This document shows positions 33,201 through 45,167 of a DNA stretch of 64,000 nt, piece by piece. A program made the translations under genes and the position numbers. Numbering within the stretch: position 1 is the stretch's first letter; every line of letters starts with the position of its first letter. Source of the DNA: Galerina marginata (taxonomy: Eukaryota; Basidiomycota; Agaricomycetes; Agaricales; Galerinaceae); assembly GCA_023014335.1 (NCBI GenBank), contig JAECYW010000005.1, positions 682,001 to 746,000 on the forward strand, written 5' to 3'. The notes below the pieces were generated by a model, which was not told the origin of the DNA, ran no database searches, and saw only the letters and a program-made list of their open reading frames with translations.

Positions 33201-33537
33201 GTTTAAGTAAAGCAGGTATAATATCTTCACTCCATTTGCGCCATAGCCGTTGCTTTTTCAAAGCCCGCTGTTCTGCACCTGCATCTACACCTTCATCTGC
33301 AAGACCAGCTGGTTTATCAGATATGTCCTCAGGCAAGTTGTCCTCTACACCACCTGGAGACACCTGAGAATAAAGCCCTGATTGTGTATAAACTAAGCCA
33401 CTAGGACCAGATTTAGCATTAAAGCCATAATAAGCCCGAGTTTTAGACAAGTCTTCAACTGGAATCAAGGTCCCAGCAACAGGTTGTTCCTCAGCCCCAG
33501 ACACTTTCTTAGAAGCACGGCGGAAAACAGAAGTCAT
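30203..33537 (-). CDS. KDZ-family transposase (intact copy)
   Basis: Putative transposase of the Kyakuja-Dileera-Zisupton superfamily, expected to cut and join element ends with an RNase H-fold D-D-E site. Exons (minus): 33537-33078, 33022-32802, 32743-32596, from 32542, one spanning CPLCFGG to about 32326, and 32277-30203. The N-terminal region has the paired cysteine patches typical of CxC regions (CRGCDKG, LCTCTEPALQ). Then come CPLCFGG, CIDACFTQKR (first D), FADTGLMGLLCRHD, LYDIGCQL (second D), HAYGHQWPCQIIYHPRKCEGFG and DGEGCERFW (E). A long coiled-coil-rich C-terminus ends in an acidic tail. TATA box at 33588-33595. The open frame makes it the best source of active enzyme in the window. 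Confidence 0.88.
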
Positions 33538-33855
33538 GGTGATGGCAAGAAGAAGGAAAGAAAGAAAGATGTTTCAAGTAGGACCATATTATATACCTTT
33601 CACCCATCACATCTTTCAAGAGTTGACAGATGTGATGTGTCAATCATGTTTGACATGTTAGTCAACACACCTTTTATATCCCATGACCAAAATAGAATTG
33701 AAAGCGAAGTTAGGTCACAAAAAAACTACGCAGTATATACAGCAAAAAAAAAACTGCAATAAGTGATTAGCAATAATCAGATTACAATTCATAATAATAA
33801 TAAAAAGCTTACTGATGGCGAAGTGCAAGAACTCGTATGATACATTCATTCCTCA

Positions 33856-36270
33856 CTAAAGAGGAAGCTGGTGTGGAACCGAAGGCGCCCGTCCAAAGTA
33901 CTCGAAGAAAGTTTGGCAGTAGAAAGGATATGCGATAGCTTCCACTGCCAAAACTTGATGGGACGTTGAACTGAAGGATGTCGACGAAGTACGAGTGATT
34001 GCAGACATTGACCTCAGCCGGCCAGAAGGAGATCCCGGCCAGGTGCACAACAGCAAACGGAAAGCTTCAACGTACTCCATACGGTCCTCCCAAGCAGGTG
34101 CTCCGAGCCCTTCATCAGTGCTGGGAATGTCAACTCGCACGAAAGACTTGCCATGAAAGCAAGCCGCGACCATCAAATCTCGTTCAAGAGCCACATATTC
34201 CGATAATCCCTCGCGGGGTACAACACATCGGTCGAGGGCAAGCATTTCGAGGCGGAAATTGAGATCATACAGATCCCAGATGATCTCCTTCATCAACTGC
34301 AAACTCATCCTCACATTGCCCTCCCGAACTTCCTGTGCAGTGGCAATAACACGTCGTTTCCACACCAAACGGACGGGACCAGAGATTTTCGAGAGATCCA
34401 AATTAAAGAGATCCCGAAGCTTATCTGGCGACAAAATACGACCGGAGGGGTTGGCTTGTTCCGCAGGAAAACCGAGCTTTGGACCAACACAATACAGGAG
34501 ATAATTTTTCCATTCCTGAGGAATGGGAATTCGATCCCGCTTCGATAAACGAGACGTTGTCCGATAGATCCATGCTGCGCGAATAGCTAACCAGCCAATA
34601 AGGTAGGTTTGCAGCCGATCTTCCGCAAGCTTCTCGTTAGCAAAGACGAAAGGGTCGAGAACTGGTGACCCTCTAAGAAGGTGAAGATCGTCATGATCCC
34701 ATATCAACTTCCACTCCTTCTTGACGCGGCCCAGCGCCTCAGGCCAGCCACGGTTCGCGAGAGGGAATCTTGCCGAGGCAATAATCCTGAACTTCTCTGC
34801 ATTAATGCTGACATGTTCGAGAAGGTGCCTAGTCAGGAGCCTGGGTACGTAAACGGGAGTAGGCTTAGTAAAGCGAGGAGGCAAGGCTGGTGCATATGGC
34901 GCAGGAGGCAAGGCCGGCGCAGGAGGCGCAGGAGGCGGGGCCGGCGCAGGAGGCGCAGGAAGCATGGGGGCGGTCCGAGAGGTAGCAGCATTAGCATCAC
35001 TGGTTAATGATTCAGCTAGATAACCAATTAGAAGAAGTATTGACTAAAAAACAAAACAACTTACTGCCATGATGAGCGTATCCCACGTCTTCTGGCGGAG
35101 CCTCGTTGTACGCGCTATGACCGAGACGGACGCAATACTGGCGGAGGCCTTGTGAAGCGCGATTGCGAGTCGCGGAAGCAGGCCCATTATGGACAAACAT
35201 GCTGCCATTCGGCAACGGGTCGAGGACGATGTGGGCTGGAACCGAAGGCTCGACATGACCCAAAATGGTCATGCGATTCGAAATTTGGTCGGGCGTACGA
35301 ACAAGCCAGGTGGGTATGCCGTCGAGGAAGCCTTTAATCGCGAGTTCGGCACTGCAGGTGACGAAGCTGATGATTGTCTTGTCGACTGGATGGGGTTTGT
35401 CGTCCTCCAGAGGACGTCGGTCCTTCCATTTCGAAAGGTATTCATAACAAGCGAGGGTTTCTAGATAGTAACGCTGAAAGGTGGTAACGGTGAGGAGCGT
35501 GAGGATATAGGACTGAGGGGCACTGTTGAGGGTGACATTGGCAAGACGCATGCCCATCTCGCAATACCGCAGCTCTGCAATCTGGGTGGGCAATAGTTCC
35601 TTCCTGGCAAGGAAAGTTTTCACCGTCTTCTCGAGTTTCTTTCTCATTTCCAGGAACGAGGCCCCCAGATCCTCACGAATTCGACCAATGTCGGCAATGG
35701 CAGAGCCTGGTTCCGGCACGAAGTCGGACGGTTTTAAGTCATACCAGGCGAGGCCATGCTCATGGCCGGGAATTTCGGCATCGGAGGGCCTGCAGAGGAT
35801 GAATGGTATGTAGTACGTGCCCATAAAATGCCACAGGGGCCATAGTGTTAGGTCCCTGAAGGCAAAACGACCGTCAGCTCGGGCAAAAACCGTCATTGTG
35901 TCCTGGCACAGGTTGGGGATCCAGTCCATATTGGGAGAGGTTATGATGAGATTCGTAGGGCGGGGCATGCCATTCCGGTCGACAAGGTTGGGGGCCAGGC
36001 ATTGGAGGCCAGGTACGGCGTAGTCGAGGTCCCTGGGGAATTCAGCAACGACGAGAGCGTCGACCCCCGAAAATGCTACAAAAATCAAAACAAGTTCACG
36101 ATATAAGAAATCAATGGACGTACGCCGTGTTGAGCTGACGAAATTCTCAAAGATAGCCTTATGCGTGCCCTTTTCCCGCTTCCTTCCATAATAATCAACG
36201 TAGTAGTCGACTATGTTAAGTTAGAACACGACGAAGAAGTTAATAGAGGACGATAAAACTTACGCGTCAT
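33856..36270 (-). CDS. Gene X: hypothetical KDZ-element protein (copy 2)
   Basis: Mirror of 6627-9041, with the same start (MTLDYYVDYYGRKREKGTHK), introns and Pro/Ala linker; one visible residue change (G to S in IISFVTC). It is transcribed in the same direction as the KDZ gene, whose start is 320 nt from its 3' end. The same ambiguous tail applies: a second frame near 34030 looks coding. Presence in every arm copy suggests it is a standard component of the element. Confidence 0.6.
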
Positions 36271-36329
36271 GGTGCGTGTCGCCTGCAAACTTTCCTGTAC
36301 AGAAAAAGGAAGGGCGAACTTTCAGCAAA

Positions 36330-37012
36330 GGAGGCTTCAAAATATCCTCCCGAAGAACGGGGGATCACAGACGACAGTGACGATGGGTGAGCATGTCAAC
36401 CCATCGTACGGCACACTGAACAAGTCAGGCATGCTTTGAGCGAGTGCAGCGGAACAAGTCACCCTGCACTCGTCGAGGTAGATCGAGGGCGCCAACACAC
36501 CAGCTATCCCGTTGAAGATGAAACTGAAGCTCACCGTGGATGTTGAGAAAGCCTGTCGTAGGCTGGCGAACGAGGGCGGCTTTGGAGAGGTGTCCTGCAA
36601 AGACCGATGGCGGCGACACGAGGGTCCAGCGAGGCGACGGGTGACAGTGGGCTAACGAGTACAAATTAGCGAAAGCAGGCGACAGTCCTCCCGACGAACG
36701 GGGATCAGAGACGATAGTGACGATGGGTGAGCATGTCAACCCATCGGACTCGGACGGCACACTGAACAAGTCAGGCATGCTTCGAGCAAGTGCAGGGGAA
36801 CATGTCACCCTGCACTCGTCGAGGTAGATCGAGGGTGCCAAACACCAGCTATCCCGTTGAGGATGAGACTGCAGCTCACCGTGGATGTTGAGAAAGCCTG
36901 TTGTAGGCTGGCGAACGAGGGCGGCTTTGGAGAGGCTTCCTGCGAAGTCCGATGGCGGCGACACAAGGGTCCAGCGAGGCGGCGGATGAGCGTGGGCTAG
37001 ATGAATACAAGT
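36330..37012 (-). repeat. Tandem duplication upstream of gene X (copy 2)
   Basis: Mirror of 5885-6565: two ~345-bp copies carrying SKAALVRQPTTGFLNIHGEL-type coding. It shows only a few substitutions from copy 1, among them L/S in PPLFASLR against PPSFASLR. Confidence 0.5.
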
Positions 37013-37234
37013 TAGCAATAGCCAGCGACATGTGAGCTGAACTTACCGAGCGTACAAGTCAGCTAACTTATGTGGTAGGAAGACGAGGGAAAGAGGGAGG
37101 AAGCAATTCGAAGTCCGCGTAGAGACACGGCAAATATTTCCCTAAGTTCATATTTGGGTTAGAGCTGTTGTCTTAAGGATAATGTTTACCTACAAAATCA
37201 ACGTTCATTTGGTGTATTGGTAACGATCACCGAG

Positions 37235-37985
37235 CACCTGTAGCAGCCATGCTCATGTATGAAACACTGTGTTTAGGCAGTTGGGCCTCATACATCCAGA
37301 GTGTGTTTAACCAGTACTGCCTTTAGGCAGTCCCCATGTATTATACTCCTCTAGGGTGGTTAGGCGTGCCAGGGATGGGTCTATGGGTGCTCTAGAGTAG
37401 CGGGGGATAGTAAATACATATAAACAATGCCCCCCATGACGTCGGGCACTGTCTAATGGGTGCTGCTCATCATTTGGGCGCTTTTGGGCGCCTTTAGGCG
37501 CGGGAATAAATCATGCAGGGTCTCTAAATATTGATAGCAATTAAAATTGGCTGCTGCTCGTCATTGGGGGCGGGTTTCGGGGCTGAAAAAGCGCCAGGCG
37601 GTATATATTAGTACCCACATACCATCTGGGATGTTGGTCACCCCGTCGGGGAGGCGCGACACGGCTAACTCGAATCTGCAAACGGATGCCATGAGTCCCG
37701 ACGGGGTCCTAGTTCCATTTTTGGACGCGTCCCGCGCCTTTTCGGCTCCTTTTGGATGAGCGATAAAAATAGATTTGCGTAGTTTTCGTGCAATATTCCT
37801 TTCAATATTTCCGTCCCCTCACTTCTCAATGCATATTCGTAATGCCTTTGTGAATACGAACCTAATGATGTATTTTTTAATGCAAAATATGGACGGGAAG
37901 GGTTCAAACGAACGAATGATATTTACGGGCACCATAGGATGAGTGTTATAAATAGATTTCTACCAAATATCTACCGTTTTTGCCC
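37235..37985 (+). repeat. Left inverted repeat of the 6.3-kb element
   Basis: Pairs with 42784-43526. It contains GGGCGCCTTTAGGCGC-type short palindromes and the complementary pair CCCGTCGGGG / CCCGACGGGG about 55 nt apart. The short ORFs on both arms are incidental. Confidence 0.75.
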
Positions 37986-37999
37986 TATCCCGTCCTTAG

Positions 38000-40900
38000 T
38001 TTGCCTTTCCCTTCACTTGGGTAGACACAGCTGTAATCAGCTTAGAAATGCGGACCTATTAATACCAATTTTATGAGTAAATGCCTACTGGAAGGCTCAG
38101 CTACTCCCTCGAGCCTTATTTGTGCGGGTCATTGCAAAAAACAAATTATACTCATAAATATTCTACTACTACACGGCGGTAAGGCTACATAGCTGGGCAA
38201 TACGGATCCTCCACTGACCCAAGAAACGGTCCCCGGCTCCCATTCTTCACCAACATCCCTACGCGACCGTCGCATTCACACCGTGGTACTCATTCGTGTC
38301 GTGGGTGCGGATCGTAAGGTGGCGGGAATCGGCGGCGAATCCCAGGTGACCCCATCCCAAACTCGCTCACCACACACTTGCCGCCGCGTAGCGACAAGTA
38401 GCGAACAGGCTGCAGCGGTGGACGCTGCAGCCTGTGCTCCACTTCGTCCATCCCACGCGTCATCTCACATGCATCGCAACTCACGTGTGACGTGGACTGC
38501 GGGCTGGGAGACGTCGGCAGGGGCAGTGGACAGTGGGTAGTTAGAGGAAATGGGGGCCCAAAGGGCGAACGAACACGAACGCCGTCGCATTCGCGTTCGT
38601 TCTTCGTGGTTCGTGTTTGCCCTTGGCCTGCGTAAGCAGCTCACCCTGAATGGCGATGGCGATGGTGGTGCTGGTGGCATTGAGTTCTCGCCGCTACGCC
38701 AGTGGGACGAGGAGAGCGGAGGGGTAGCCGACAACTGAATGCGTTGGCCACGAGCGCGAGGACGGGCTGAGGGGTGGTTCGGGAGATGAGAGTCAGGAGG
38801 TAACGAATAACGTTACCTCCTCGCCACGCATTCCTTGTTACCCAAGCAGAGCAGCAGCAGTATTGCTGCTGCTGCTGCTGCTGCTGCTGCTTCCGTACCC
38901 GGAGTATTCGTGTCGTACGAGCAGCAGCAATCGTGCTGCTGCTCCTCCTGCTGGTCGCGGGTGTCTCGTGGGGAAGCGGAGGCGATGTTGGAGGTTGTGT
39001 AGCAGGTGGGGACGATATCGTGGTAGGCAGCGCTCCGAACCAGCCTATCGCGGCGCGAATAAGCTGTGGGCATGCGGGATAGAAAGGAAAGCAAGACGAG
39101 TCGAGATACGACTCGTCTCGCGACGTACCGTGCGGGTCTCCCTCTCCAGGGTCTCCCCTCGTTATCTTTCACCTGATTCCCACCCGAGTTCGTTGGAACG
39201 TCGGCCCACAACCCTCATGCGGAGGGGGGGCTCGCGACGTGCGGTACGGCGTTCAAGTCCGTGCATAGAGCTGCTGAGATAGGAAAATAAGTAATATAAC
39301 AAATAAATGACATAAAAACACGTACCAAACATGTTCTTGAGGTGTTGAGGGGCGGGAGGGGCCAAGAGGCAAAGAAGGGAAGTCGGTGGTGGTGGTGGAA
39401 AGCAAGATCAACCAGTGTTGATGGCGGTTGAACTGCTGTTCGGCGTATTCGGCGATCGATCTGATTGGCTCCCGCGAACGGACCGGGATATCCGTCGTGG
39501 CTGGCCATCGTCGAAGACGTCTATAACACGGTCTCTAGGTCAAGAAACTAATAGTAGGGTAGATTTAGAATTAAATTACTAACGTATTCTCATATGTCCG
39601 GTGAGTAATTTTACTCTGAAATGGTGCGATACGAGCATGGCCATCTGAGCGTGGTGATTTCGGTCAGACAGTGAGATTGAACAAACGGTATTCAGGTGCT
39701 TCAGGCATCATTAAATTCAAGAAAATGCTTTGAGAGGTAAATATATACTAATTTAAAAGATTCTAGATACTTTACAAGACTGAACTACATTGTGAACCTT
39801 CCCAACCTCTACTTCATAGCTTTTAGGCATGAATGATCAAAGAAATTCCTCGTCATTTTCCAACATTCGATATACACCCACCTTAAATGAATGGTACTCT
39901 TTATTTTTTATTCATTTAAGGCTATATATCGTTTCTAAACTGTATATACAGTATATACCGATGATCTCCGCACTTCAGAGTATACATAGGAATGGCCGCG
40001 ACGATGTCCGAAACGCTGAAGACGGATCGGAGTCTTGCCGGCCCGACTGCATCAGCCAATCACACGGCTTCCTGAGAGCCGATCAACAACGTTGATGTTG
40101 ATTTCTTGTTCTCACCACCACCACCACCACCACCACCACCACCATTGCCTCCTCTCTCCTCCTCGCTCCCTCAAGGCCTCAATACTGCGCGTCGCGTGCC
40201 CCTCGCCTCGCGCATGTGGGCCGGCGCTTTCAGAGCACGGCACCATCGCTCTCGACTCCCCACCATACCTATCCGCGACGCCTCAACTCCACCTTGCCAA
40301 TTCCCGACGCCTCAACTCCACCTCGCCAATTCGCGACTTCACGCAGGGCGCAGCGCCGCGGCACGATTCAGCCCTACCGACCCTCGATTCCACGCCCATG
40401 CGCCGCGCGTGTTTACGACGATGGCCACCAAGGTCCCCGTCACGGCGTGGTCGACAAGGGAGGCGAGGACGACGGAGAGGGCGGGGTGGGCGTGAGTGTG
40501 GGCGATAGGAGAGGCGGGCGGTGGTGGCAGCTGTTAAGAGGAACAGCAGCGTCACACCGCTGCTGGGTCTCGGGCAGATTGACTGTAGGGTCAGAAGCAG
40601 CAGCAGCACCCTCAGGGTGCTGCTGGGATACATCGACGACGACACGGCTGCGAGAGAAAGGGGGAAACGATGGCGTTGGCTCGTCACCTTCGCCCTCGCG
40701 CTTCCATTCTGGCCAACGCCGTCGGTCGTCGCTTGTCCCTTGTACTGCCCGCATCCCCTCTGCCGTTTTCGCCTTTCAGTCGCGCGTCACTCGACGCCGA
40801 CGAACTTGTCCACCCCACCGCACTCTCCATTCGCCCAACTGGTGACAGAGCCGCAGCGCGGACCGACGAGTTGAACGCGAAGGCCGTCGCCTTCGCTTTG

Positions 40901-41500
40901 TTCAACAGCCCACCCTCCCTTTGGCCTCCCACCCAGCCCCTTGCCCTGCCGTTTGCCCTAGGTACCGGCGCCCCCCCTTTTGTAGTCCACATTATCTGTG
41001 GACCGCTATGGTGGGGGATGCCGATATGGGTCGTATGACTGGCAAGGAGGGTGGAGGTTAGGACGGTGCTCGTCCTCGTCGACCACGCACCACGCTCTCC
41101 CTATACTCCATCGTCTGACGACAGCAAATGACCTCCCCCAGCTGGGAATTCACCCCCACGGCGACCGGCGGCGTGAATGCGAGAGTATGAAGGGACGGCG
41201 GAGAAGGCAAAAGTGAGAAGGGCAAGTTGAACAGGCGGGGAGCTACTGCTGCCGCTGTTCTCCCTGCTTTACCATAGGTAGCTGGTATATCTAATGTAGT
41301 CTACGAAGCTTTAATGTTGTAAACACTACTGAATAATTAAATTGATGTTTTCTCTGAAACTAGAAATGACCGCTTTGAGGGTATTACTGAACCTTCCACT
41401 AACTATTTAACCATGACATTGGTATGGATAGGTTCGCATTTTTATACTGATTACAGCTGTGCCTATAAAAGTGAAGGGAGGAATATGGTGAGCCCAGTGT
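38000..41500. other. GC-rich interior of the 6.3-kb element, no confident gene
   Basis: Composition changes sharply from AT-rich arms to GC-rich sequence at about 38200-39540 and 40020-41270, with an AT-rich gap between. Microsatellites: (CTG)n near 38864-38891 and (CAC)n near 40109-40143. An ORF at 40670-41038 begins MALARHLRPRASILANAVGR, basic and hydrophobic like a mitochondrial presequence, but has no recognisable continuation. The stretch looks like captured chromosomal gene fragments; source genes not identified. Confidence 0.45.
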
Positions 41501-41507
41501 AGGGCAA

Positions 41508-42783
41508 CTTGGTCAGAGGCCATTGCTGCGCATGGCAAAAACAAGTTCTTACTTTTAAGGTAAGTCCGATAATAAATAAAGGTTAAATAAGTAAATAATG
41601 CATAGTCCGCTCAGTTCTGAAGCTATTGGGATGATCTTATACTCAAAAAAAGCAGAAAAATGAGGCGGATCTAACAAGCCTAAAATCAACTGGTCACGTG
41701 ACCAGGAAGGCCCTGATTTTTACGAATTTTTTGATACCAAGATCATCAAAATTGGCCCAGTAATGGCTGAGATACAGAAACCATGCAGGGTCACAGTATG
41801 AGTGGGAGAATTTCCAACCATTGCGTTAGGAATGTTTTCTGCCTGCTATGCAGGCCGGAAAACAAGTTCTTTTACTACGTAAGAACTTGTAACAAGATTA
41901 ATTATTAGACTACAATAAGAAACTTGTAACAAAATTAATTTATACGTCGCTTAGTTTCTATCGGATTGTCTTGAAACAAAGTGTGTAATTATCAGAAAAA
42001 TCAGGGCTAAAAGATGGTGTCACATGCGTATTGTCACATCTTGATGTGACATACCAAATGCGGAATATTGTTGAAAACACAGTAAATAAGCTATATAGAG
42101 AGATTTTAAAGGCATTAAAATGAAATAAAAATACTGATAATGTTTTTTTTACCTAAGAGATGGTCTGTGCACACATATCACATGACATATCCCTGAGAAT
42201 ATTTTGGTCTAACTTGGTGCATCAACTGATTCCAAGGCAATTGCACAGAGTTCTGTTGTGAGTTTGATTATGTAAGCATCTATTACATCATATTGAAGCT
42301 ATTTGGTCATGTTTTGCATTGTTTGGTATGCCTTTTATGGGTTATCCAGTCAGTTTAACACCAATTTTGCGATTTTCACTGAGTTAAGCTGGCTGTTTGC
42401 CAGATTTAGACACCATGACATCATTGCAAAACATATGTAAATATTTGTACATTATTTTAGATTGGTCTGGGCAACATATTTTAGCATATCTAGCTCACTG
42501 AAATCTGCTTCAAGTGTAAATTCACACAAATTTCCGCTTTTTGGGTCGTGTGAACAGATCACATGACCGAATCGTCCCTGGATACCCATGCCACATGAAA
42601 GCCCTGATTTTTACGAATTTTTTGATACCAAGATCATCAAAATTGGCCCAGTAATGGCTGAGATACAGAAACCATGCAGGGTCACAGTATGAGTGGGAGA
42701 ATTTCCAACCATTGCGTTAGGAATGTTTTCTGCCTGCTATGCAGGCCGGAAAACAAGTTCTTTTACTACGTAAGAACTTGTAA
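41508..42783 (-). mobile_element. Helitron-like element A7 (1276 bp, double 5' end)
   Basis: Minus-strand long variant like A1: plus strand CTTGGTCAGAGG at 41508, an inner 5' end at 41892 (short unit of 385 bp) and an outer 5' end at 42783. Comparison with the opposite inverted repeat gives the empty site GGGCAA|AAACGG, so here the insertion lies between two T (element strand) without duplication. The ~650-bp middle is homologous to A1 and A4. Confidence 0.8.
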
Positions 42784-43526
42784 AAACGGTAGACATTTGG
42801 TAGAAATCTATTTATAACACTCATCCTACGGTACCCGTAGGAATTATTCATTTGTTTGATCACTTCCAGTACACATTTTGCAATAAAAATTATACCATTA
42901 GGTTCGTATTTACAAGGGCATTACGAATATGCATTGAGAAGTGAGGGGACGGAAATATTGAAAGGAATATTGCACGAAAACTACACAAATCTATTTTTAT
43001 CGCTCATCCAAAAGGAGCCGAAAAGGCGCGGGACGCGTCCAAAAATGGAACTAGGACCCCGTCGGGACTCATGGCATCCGTTTGCAGATTCGAGTTAGCC
43101 GTGTCGCGCCTCCCCGACGGGGTGACCAACATCCCAGATGGTATGTGGGTACTAATATATACCGCCTGGCGCTTTTTCAGCCCCGAAACCCGCCCCCAAT
43201 GACGAGCAGCAGCCAATTTTAATTGCTATCAATATTTAGAGACCCTGCATGATTTATTCCCGCGCCTAAAGGCGCCCAAAAGCGCCCAAATGATGAGCAG
43301 CACCCATTAGACAGTGCCCGACGTCATGGGGGGCATTGTATATATATTTACTATCCCCCGCCACCCTAGAGCACCCATAGACCCACCCCCGGCACGCCCA
43401 ACCACCCTAGAGGAGTAAAATACGTAGGGACTGCCTAAAGGCAGTACTGGTTAAACACACTCTGGATGTATGAGGCCCGACTGCCTAAACACAGTGTTTC
43501 ATACATAAATCTAGCTGACATGGCTG
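42784..43526 (-). repeat. Right inverted repeat of the 6.3-kb element
   Basis: Reverse complement of 37235-37985, with small indels near the tips (CTGCCTAAAGGCAG palindrome and CATGGCTG end). Confidence 0.75.
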
Positions 43527-43810
43527 CACCGAGGCTGTGAGCTAACGCCTCCGGGTCGGACCGAGGTCTTTCATGATGCACCGCGTTCGATTCCCAGTAA
43601 GTCCATTTTATATTATTTTTACTTCCCACCTATTTACCTGTCTGTATCGTGAAGCAACACATTTTTTTAAATAAAGAATATGAGTAAGTTCTTTTTTTCC
43701 GTTCCATACCAGTTTTTCGTACCCTTCGCAGTCCGCTTTGCACACATCTCCTAGGTGAGCGTAAAATTCACACGATGACCGATTAGGCGCCAGCTGATCT
43801 TATCTCTATC

Positions 43811-45106
43811 ATGAACGCCGTCAACCCGAAATACACCAAGGTTGACTTGCTCGCCTTCGGCTTTCATCGACTCCCGGCCTTCGACCACAACGTACCCCAA
43901 GGCTGACATGCTCGCCTTCGGCCTGAGAGTGAGCGGACATGTCGCTCACTCTCGTTCATCGTTGCCTTGCCGCCCATTGGTTATTCGACTCTCACTTCGC
44001 TCCTCAGCACGATCGACAAGAAGTTCACCCGCGTTCCGCTTCCATCGACTCCCGGCCTTCGACCACAACGTACGCCATGGCTGACATGCTCGCCTTCGGC
44101 CTCAGAGTGAGCTGACATGTCGCTCACTCTCGTTCATCGTTGCCTCACTGCTCATTGGCTATCCGACTCTCAGCACGCAAGTTCGCCCTCTTCATCTCAC
44201 CCTACACTTCGCCCCTCAGCATTATCGTCTACCCCGTCGACCGCCTTCGCTCTTCGAGACACCCTTGGCCAACTTTGTCGACCACACCATAACTCGCCCA
44301 CATCATCCTACCCCCACTTCGCCAACCTCATCGACTACTCCGTTACACACCCCGTGGTCAACGACGTCGAGAACGCCACAAGGCGATTCGCTCAATATGA
44401 TGCCGGGTTATCTACTAGGTGAGTCCCCACTCTCATTCAATGTGCCCCACTGACTCGGATCTGTCTCAGTTGCCTCGACAGCCTTCGCGAACCGACCACG
44501 ATTTGAGGGAATCTTCCCGACAGCCGAAGGCATGGTTACTTCGAATGAATATCAAGATCAAATTTTACATACGAGGTACGAATCTACAGCTTTAACACAC
44601 AAATAAAAGTACTGACACAGTATCATTGAAGAATCCGAAGTCATATTTTCGGGCTACGACTGCAAGACGGAATCTATGCAGACCAGCGTATAGACTGCCG
44701 AGTATGAATTGGCTGAGGGATGGGTAGATGGGATACCTTATCGACGAGGAGGCAGGCAATTCAAAACCGTCGGCTACGCGCATTCATTGCGAACCGGCCG
44801 GTTACATCGTCAATACCTCGAATAGGAACTTAATGCTCCTTTGGGATGTGACAGGTCAGGGTAAGTATTATCGTCCGACTCCTATTTTCACGAACTTCAA
44901 CATTTCCTTAGCACCGCGCAGCCCGACGATGGCTTTACAACTATAGATTTAAGGTGAGGTTATCATTATACACTCATTTACTTTACTTATTGAATACATT
45001 TCAGGAATTTGATGTTAGAACACTTGAAAATTCAAGTTTATTTGCGACTCCCGATCGGCGTGATCTCTTGGTTTTACGTTTTCGGGATATCCCATCCTTC
45101 GGCTAG
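43811..45106 (+). CDS. Gene Y: hypothetical multi-exon protein
   Basis: Candidate gene, unrecognised. It starts MNAVNPKYTK at 43811. The next 600 nt contain two diverged ~190-nt tandem copies and many CTGAC/TTGAC branchpoint-like motifs, so exon limits there are uncertain. Later exons are clearer: FEGIFPTAEGMVTSNEYQDQ (about 44503), IIEESEVIFSGYDCKTESMQ (about 44623), IDEEAGNSKPSATRIHCEP through NRNLMLLWDVTG (about 44734), TAQPDDGFTTIDL (about 44911) and a last exon EFDVRTLENSSLFATPDRRD ending at 45106. It lies 60 nt before the AT-hook gene on the same strand. Copy 1 retains only the 5' part. No motif indicates function. Confidence 0.45.
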
Positions 45107-45167
45107 CTCACATTATTTAAAGTGCGCGCGTTAAATCTGACAACCTTTCTTTCCACCCAACCACATC

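Larger units (their letters stand above)
37235..43526. mobile_element. Nested long-TIR element (6292 bp) with 7-bp target duplication
   Basis: Absent from copy 1, which preserves the empty site. CACCGAG occurs at 37228-37234 and 43527-43533 but once in copy 1 (5663-5669, complement); the arm offset changes by exactly 6299. Long inverted repeats (37235-37985 and 42784-43526) share CAGCCATG near the tips and match with sum 80763. It lies in the tRNA-like sequence. I recognise no transposase inside, so it is probably non-autonomous. Confidence 0.8.

Noticed and set aside
38813..39282. Leucine-run and alanine-run ORFs
   Set aside because: Produced by the (CTG)n repeat in several frames.
40035..40508. 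Histidine-run ORF
   Set aside because: Reading of the (CAC)n microsatellite; no conserved domain visible.
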